Source of the DNA: Eutrigla gurnardus | Lineage: Eukaryota; Chordata; Actinopteri; Perciformes; Triglidae | Assembly: GCA_963514095.1 (NCBI GenBank) | Contig: OY741273.1 | Span: 21,428,046 to 21,492,045 of the forward strand | Length of the DNA: 64,000 bases | Direction: 5' to 3' | Shown: positions 57,961-64,000 of the stretch, one piece after another | Numbering within the stretch: position 1 is the stretch's first letter | Layout of the letters: every line of letters starts with the position of its first letter | Position numbers and translations under genes: made by a program | The notes under the pieces: generated by a model | The model's input: the letters and a program-made list of their open reading frames with translations, nothing else | Told to the model about the DNA's origin: nothing | Database searches by the model: none

Positions 57961-60900
57961 GATATGAGTCAGATCCAGCGCGCCAGTGTTTTGTCCTCTG
58001 TCCCCGATCCTGTTCCTGGAGTCTGGCTCCAGTCGAGCGCAGCGCTGTCCAAGGTGAGCCGCATCGGACCAAGGTCGCCACCTAGCGGAGATACCGACGC
58101 CTGTTCTACCTCCACAATTGGATTAAAGAACAAGCCCTGAGCATGACCTCCCCAACGTTACATGCTATTGCACTTTGTGAGATTGACGATGCCTTATTTT
58201 GCGATCGGTGGGCTCGAGCTTGTATTGGATTATTGTCACTTGCCATTATTGTAATATTATCAAGGTTTTATGGGCATTTATGATGACATGCACAGATTCA
58301 GCCATCAGTGCAGGGTGTGTACAGCAGACCCCGGGTGTTGTGGAGCTGAATGGGCGTGCAGGAATTGATGTTACTTCTGCAGCTTCTCTTCAAACAAAGG
58401 CGGCATTGTTCGCGTTTGAGAAAAGCCAGCTGCGTCCAGGTTTGGGGTTTTGCCCAGGGTGCTCTCACTCTTTTATGTCCTCCTACACAGGTCTTCTATT
58501 GCTCCCAGGAGATGTGCCCCGTTGTAGCGGCAGGCAGGCAACCTTTCAACGATCTGCAGTGGAGATTGTCACCGTGTGGGCAGGTTCGGGCCGTTCTGCA
58601 TCACCGCACGCACTGTGGCCAGTGACTACAGATAGCTTTCCACAACCGGCACCTTTACAATACTGTGTCTTCTTTAGATTCCTATGGGAATGGGCCCCTG
58701 AGCACAGACATGCAAAATTAACCATCGTTTGTAGTCATGTCGGGTCTCTTTGTAGTTGTTTTGTGTCTCTTCGTGGTCATGTTGGGTCTTGTGAAGTTGT
58801 TCAGTTTCATTTTCTAATTGTTTTGGTCTTTTTGTAGTCATTTGGCATCCATTTCTAGTTGTTTGTGTCCCTTTGTTTGGTGATTTTGTGTTCTCTTAAG
58901 GGCGTTTCGCCTCATAGTGCACGCTATAAGGTGTCTGAATGCCTTTTTTCCCCCTCTTTGCATTTCATTACAGAGTCATACATAAGATATGACTGTGTCT
59001 TTGCGTAGCAATATCGTCTGCAGCTTCAAGGCTTCACCTTTGGCAGATCCCGAGCGCTGCAGTTCCCATGCCTATTTGAAACGTGTCACGCCAAATTCAG
59101 GCTTTTCCGAGACTTGGCTACGATGTATTCAGTTCTGCAGCGTACAGTGAGTTTTCTCACCGGGGCGATGTCACTACCAATAGACCTGCCATTGTCTCAA
59201 ACACCACTGCAGACATAGTGTGGCTTTGTTTTGTCCTTTGGAGACGTTATGTTACGGCACGAAGCATGAGTAATACGTGGAGGTGTGTGTGTGTGGGTTA
59301 TGGGATCCTGTGCCTTTGGTGTTATGGTCTCTCCTGTGTAAGTATCTTGCAGGCGTAATGAAGCAGGCGAAGCACCTGGTGCTCGATCGAAATTTTGCCA
59401 ATTTACCCCTGAACGTTGATTGTGCAAAACCACACCCCCACATTTGTCCATGTTTTCTCCCCTGGCGACAAGCCTGACAACCTTAAAAAGCCAACGGGGC
59501 ACCTGGAGGGCCGCTTTTGAACCAATGGCAACAAAAAAAGTTTAGCGGACCAACAATGGTGGACTGTGATGGTGGTCGGGACGGGGTGCGAGTGGGCGGA
59601 TTGTGCCTCTGGACTTCCTTTATTTCTGTCACAGTGGTTTTGATTGATTACACTCCCATCGTTTCCTTTATCTCCCTGTCAACCCATCAGCTTTCTTTTG
59701 GAGGAGGAAGTGGCGAAGCCCCCCCCCCACTCCTTTCCTCTACCAGCCCACTCCGCTTTCTCCAGATGGCATCTGCTGCCCACACATCTGCATTGTGTGC
59801 CAATCATGCACACCGACTCTAAATCCTGTGCTTAGCAGATACACACACACACACACAGATAAAGACATAGACAAACACACACAAACTTGTGTTATTTGGG
59901 ATTCCTATCACCTATGATTAAAAAAAAAAACTGAATATGTATCAGTTATATTCTGCTCTCACATGGTGAATAATTCAACATTTCACTCGGGGTGTCTTCT
60001 TTTTGTTCAAATGTTTGACCAAATCTACCAGATAATGCACAGCATTGAGGCCTGCAGGCTGAAGGAAGAATGAGAGGCTTTCATCCACAGCAGCTTTACA
60101 AACATCCACTGCTGTCAGAGCTGCACTAATATGATTTTATCTGCACTAAGTCCTCTGATCAGGTTGTCATGTATTATTCCTACTATTGAAGGTGACCAGT
60201 CCCTATGTGCTATGTTTCGTATATATAACAATATACAGTATGTTCACACCATGGAATGCAAGAAGAGAAGGTGACCCTCCTTCACTTTTAGTCTATTCAA
60301 GAATATGACATACATTGTTGCAAACTGAGATTTTGTAGATATTTAGATGGAATATGACATCTTGTTGATTGTGTTGGATACATGACAATGCGTTAAGTTA
60401 ATAGAACAATATCTGTTTAGATAGGTATTCAATGTTTTCCGTTTTCCTCCCATATAACTTAATTTAACATATTTTGATTTTGTTTAATATATTTTTGGTT
60501 GGATTGTATACTTTTGAGATGTTTGTTGGACTGAGTGTGCAGGCTCTTTGCATGCTTCATGATTTCCAACAGACATGCAGCTACGTGTAATACACTATTT
60601 GTATAACTACTATAATTATGCTAATAAGTATAGGTGGCAGTGCTCCTGATGGCAGAAAACATCAGGTTTCCCTCATCTAGATGGATAAAAGAATCTTTGT
60701 GATGAGGATTGTCTTTTTAATCCAATCAGGGCCAAGACTGTTGACTTGTGTTTCCTATCCCCGCCAAAAGCGGCCGTTCAGCACCACGCTTCAGGAAGAG
60801 CCCCACACATTTAATGTTAACAAAGCAAAAACCTCCGACCCCCTCTGCCTCTCACCTTCTCCCACCTCCCTGACTACAGTTTGGGCCATTGTTTCAATTA

Positions 60901-63900
60901 AAGCCCCTTAAGTCCCTCCTGCTGGCCTGTGACCCCCCCATGCTACGGGCTCTACCCACCGCCTTCGGATCCCCAGTTTCACGCGGTGTTTGTAAGGCTC
61001 ACAGTCAGGAAGACGGTCCCCGGAGGTCAGAGGGAGTGGGAGTCGGAGGAGACCGGAGCAGAAAGAGAAGAAGAGATCAAAGGAGCAGCAGGAGAGCAGC
61101 TCTGAACCGGAATGTCAGAGATGAGACAAAATCCACTGGACCGGAAAATATTGCTCACATAAACACGCGGATGCCTGCATGCACATGAGCAACACGCACT
61201 TGTTTTGCAACAAGTGATTTCTTCTTTTTTTTTTTTTTTAATCTCTGCCTGTGATTTTCCAAATCTCCTGAGGACATTTTGCAGTCACATAAATCTCCGT
61301 TATATTCTGCCAACTCATTTCAGGTCCATAAATGACATTTTGAATTGCTGATGATTCATTTCAAACGTATAAATGTGCCATCAGCATAACTATATTATCA
61401 ACAAATCTCTATTAATTGCATGGAACTATTTTTACTTCTCCCAGTCCAAAGTCGTTTCTTGCGGCATTTTTAAACAAACAGAGGTATGCTTTCTGAGCAG
61501 GTGGACCACAGGCCACCGCTCGCTAAGCCCCGCCCTCCTTCGCCATCAAGCTTCCCATTTTCTCAAGGCCCCATGATACACAGTCGAAAAATATACCACG
61601 TTTGCTAGATTTGAATCCTGTTTCTTGTTGGCTGAAGATGTAGCTCGCTCTTCAGCTAATGCCCAAACTGTTTGTTTCAAACATTTTCAGCTAAACTGGT
61701 TGAGCCTGATTGATAAATACATGGTAACTTGCTAAAAAGCTGCGATCATGTTTGGACTGCGGAGGAGCGGCGGGTCGATGTGATGAACACAAAAGGCGAA
61801 GCTGAGCTGAAACCTTAATGCATTTGGCTCAATCTGCCTTCTGGTGTTAACGTCAAATTGTTTATGTGGTGCCACCAACGCCAAACGCATTGTAAAGAGG
61901 CTCATTTCACACATTTATGTATTTTTACCAACAAAATGACCCTTGCATTTGGAAATAACTCCAGGCATACTGATGTTTGCAGATTAAAGGCCTTTTACAC
62001 ACCAGGGACGGTCTTTCGTGCGATTCATTTGCACTTCAATCTATTTTCTTAAAACTCTCGACACAGAACACAAACATCGCCTGGCAATAAATATTTTTGG
62101 AGCTTGCATCGCAAATACAGGCCATGCCGCCTCCGTGCCCCTCGCCTTGTCGCTGGTTGTTATCTGACCTATTCATGCACCTGCCACCCGGATCTTTACC
62201 CTCCGACCGCAGTGCGTCAGTCAATAAGCATCACGGCAGGTCCAGCAGTGGAGCCCAGCAGGTGCAAGCTCTCTGTGGTTGTACAAATGGAAACCTTTGT
62301 GTCGTTTCAGAATTCCCTGTGGGTTTTTCAAAGCAGACCCTCCTGTTGTTTACCACCCTTCATTTTCCAGTCCCGAGTTGTTTTTGTGGTTTGAGACTTG
62401 CCAGCAGGAGGTGTATGCGCTCGACGGAGAGTTTGTATAACGCCACACTATAATATCACCCCTCTGATCAAGACGTATCGAGGTTACATGCCCTTCTCTG
62501 GCAAGTCTGATGGAAATAAACAGAAAGGGCAACTGTGATGTGCATTTATGGATGCCTTTATCGCTGTGACTAAGGTGTGTGATTTACAAGTTGCTGCGTC
62601 TTGCTTTACGTGGCGTAAAAAGGTAGCAAAGTTGTATCAAAGTCACAAATGACTCTTTGGAACCACATGAAAACTCGCTTATCCCACTGTTTTGTTGTCG
62701 CATCATCATATTCAGGTTGTTAGGGGGCCTGGGTAACGATCCAGCAAACTCTCATATGGCTGCCAGATTAAGCCGCTGCTGTTAGATGCATTTAGATGTC
62801 TGCGGCGGCACAGTCACTCAATGCTTAAAGCATCAACAAGAGCTACAAATCAGCTCCAACTCCAGGCAGGTTTACAATTTTTATGTTAAAGATTACAAGC
62901 AAAAGACATTTGGCAGCCTTGAAAGGGAATAAGGACTCCGGGGGAGATGATTTAAGGTGTCTCAAAGTTAATTTATGGTGTCAGGGGCTTTGGAGCGCCT
63001 CCTCATAATCATACTTAGAGGAGGACAAGAAGGTGGCCCTGTGACGGCAAGCGTCTGTATATGAAACATATAGTGCATTGCATTAATGAAAGACGTGAAC
63101 AGAACTCCTCTCTCTCAGATATTGTCTTAAATGTGAGTTTACGACTCAGATGACAGATGTAGACGCGAGCGTCACCATCACAAGCTGACACTTGGCTGAA
63201 CCGTCCGAGTTGACGGCGTGAGTTGGTGATGGAGTTTGCCTTCCAACTGATGTCACGTCCTCATTTAGTGAGAATCAAGAGACGGCACAGAAGGTAAGTG
63301 GGAGTTTAGAAGCACAATGAGCATTTGGCCCTTCAGCTGTTGGGACAAAAGAAAGGTGCCATGTGAAGAGCTGTGGTTTCTTCATGTGCAAACAAGTCAG
63401 AAATGTTCAGTTGGTAGATGCATCTCATGCCTATGGTATTGTTGATGTCGAGGTTGCGGTTTGCGAAATTAAGACCACATTTTCCAGTGGCGTCCAGTCA
63501 CAGACATTGTTGCTAACCAAAACTCCATTCGAGGTGAAACATCCCCTCTTCCTGTTTTCGGCCATGAAACAATCTCACTTTACTGCCAAACAGAACCCAG
63601 ATTCACAACAAGTAACATGCAAAGCTGACAAGAGGCTCAACTGAATGAGGTTAGGATGCCTTGATGTGAAATGGCTATGATTGAATTCATACATCTGCTT
63701 ATCCATTACACTGATTGATGCCAGTGATGGAAGGAAAACAAATAAAGATGAGGAGTGGATAGTCTCATCTAATCCACAACCTGAGACGATCAGAGCTGCA
63801 GAGGGAAGTTACATTGAATGCAACAACGTAGAGCGTGTAGTATCTGCCCTCAGGTGATAGGGGCCGACGATCTCGCTGGGTCAGGTCAGGCCCCATCAAT

Positions 63901-64000
63901 GTGTACATCAAAAACACATCTGTGTTCAATACACCCTTGAAAGACAAACCCATGGTTTTCTTCTTTTTTTTTCATTTTTGGAGGGTAAAATAGAAAGTGT
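57961..64000. other. upstream flank, no gene recognised
   Basis: Open frames here show no domain, no codon bias and no splice-site context that I could recognise. The sequence probably holds distal regulatory DNA of epha4 or belongs to the intergenic space. A degenerate tandem repeat lies near its start. Confidence 0.55.
58735..58895. repeat. degenerate tandem repeat, unit about 21-24 nt
   Basis: Variants of TTTGTAGTTGTTTTGTGTCTC recur on the plus strand (TTTGTAGTTGTTTTGTGTCT, TTCGTGGTCATGTTGGGTCT, TTTGTAGTCATTTGGCATCC, TTCTAGTTGTTTGTGTCCCT). This is a minisatellite type familiar from fish intergenic DNA. Confidence 0.7.

Noticed and set aside
58199..58837. 212-residue plus-strand frame upstream of epha4
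   Set aside because: No domain or signal recognised and it runs into the degenerate tandem repeat; an upstream or divergent gene is not supported.
63363..63644. 93-residue plus-strand frame near the window end
   Set aside because: No recognisable motif; cannot be told from chance.
1..64000. CRISPR arrays, operons, ribosome binding sites or tRNA/rRNA genes
   Set aside because: The regular repeats are dinucleotide microsatellites and the coding sequence is a spliced vertebrate gene; no tRNA or rRNA-like segment was recognised.

Overview
The window looks like a ray-finned (teleost) fish nuclear chromosome. Coding is confined to short, GT-AG-bounded exons in long AT-rich introns. (CA)n/(GT)n microsatellites are extremely dense, and there is a decayed Tc1-like transposon. 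The only gene I can support encodes a fish version of EphA4. The host cannot be named from the sequence, and I cannot decide between the teleost copies epha4a and epha4b.

Layout: one gene, epha4, occupies most of the window on the minus strand. The start codon is at 57355 and the stop codon ends at 10518. I could place all 17 coding exons to the base. Every intron starts GT and ends AG on the minus strand, the phases close, and the joined reading frame is 2970 nt (989 residues plus stop) with no internal stop. Domain order is signal peptide, ephrin-binding domain, cysteine-rich region, two fibronectin III repeats, transmembrane helix, juxtamembrane double-tyrosine motif, tyrosine kinase, SAM domain and a C-terminal PDZ ligand ending VPV. 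The kinase keeps its lysine, catalytic aspartate and DFG. The inferred 3' UTR runs about 4 kb, to a candidate poly(A) signal at 6455-6460. The 5' UTR and promoter lie somewhere in 57356-57960 and contain a long GA/GT tract.

Downstream flank (1-6434): no gene; a fish interspersed repeat near 2040-2285 and an internally deleted Tc1-like element at about 4022-4879. Introns: largely unique sequence with many dinucleotide repeats; the largest are intron 3 (16 kb), intron 4 (6.7 kb) and intron 5 (5.6 kb). Upstream flank (57961-64000): no gene recognised; a degenerate tandem repeat near 58735-58895.

How it works together: EphA4 is a cell-surface receptor for ephrin-A and some ephrin-B ligands, acting in axon guidance and hindbrain segment boundaries. 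I found no novel multi-gene system. The points most worth checking are regulatory: complementary UG/CA repeats that could loop out exon 12 (and separately exon 4), a compact HOX-PBX/MEIS-type motif cluster in intron 3, and two miR-17/miR-430-type seed matches just after the stop codon.
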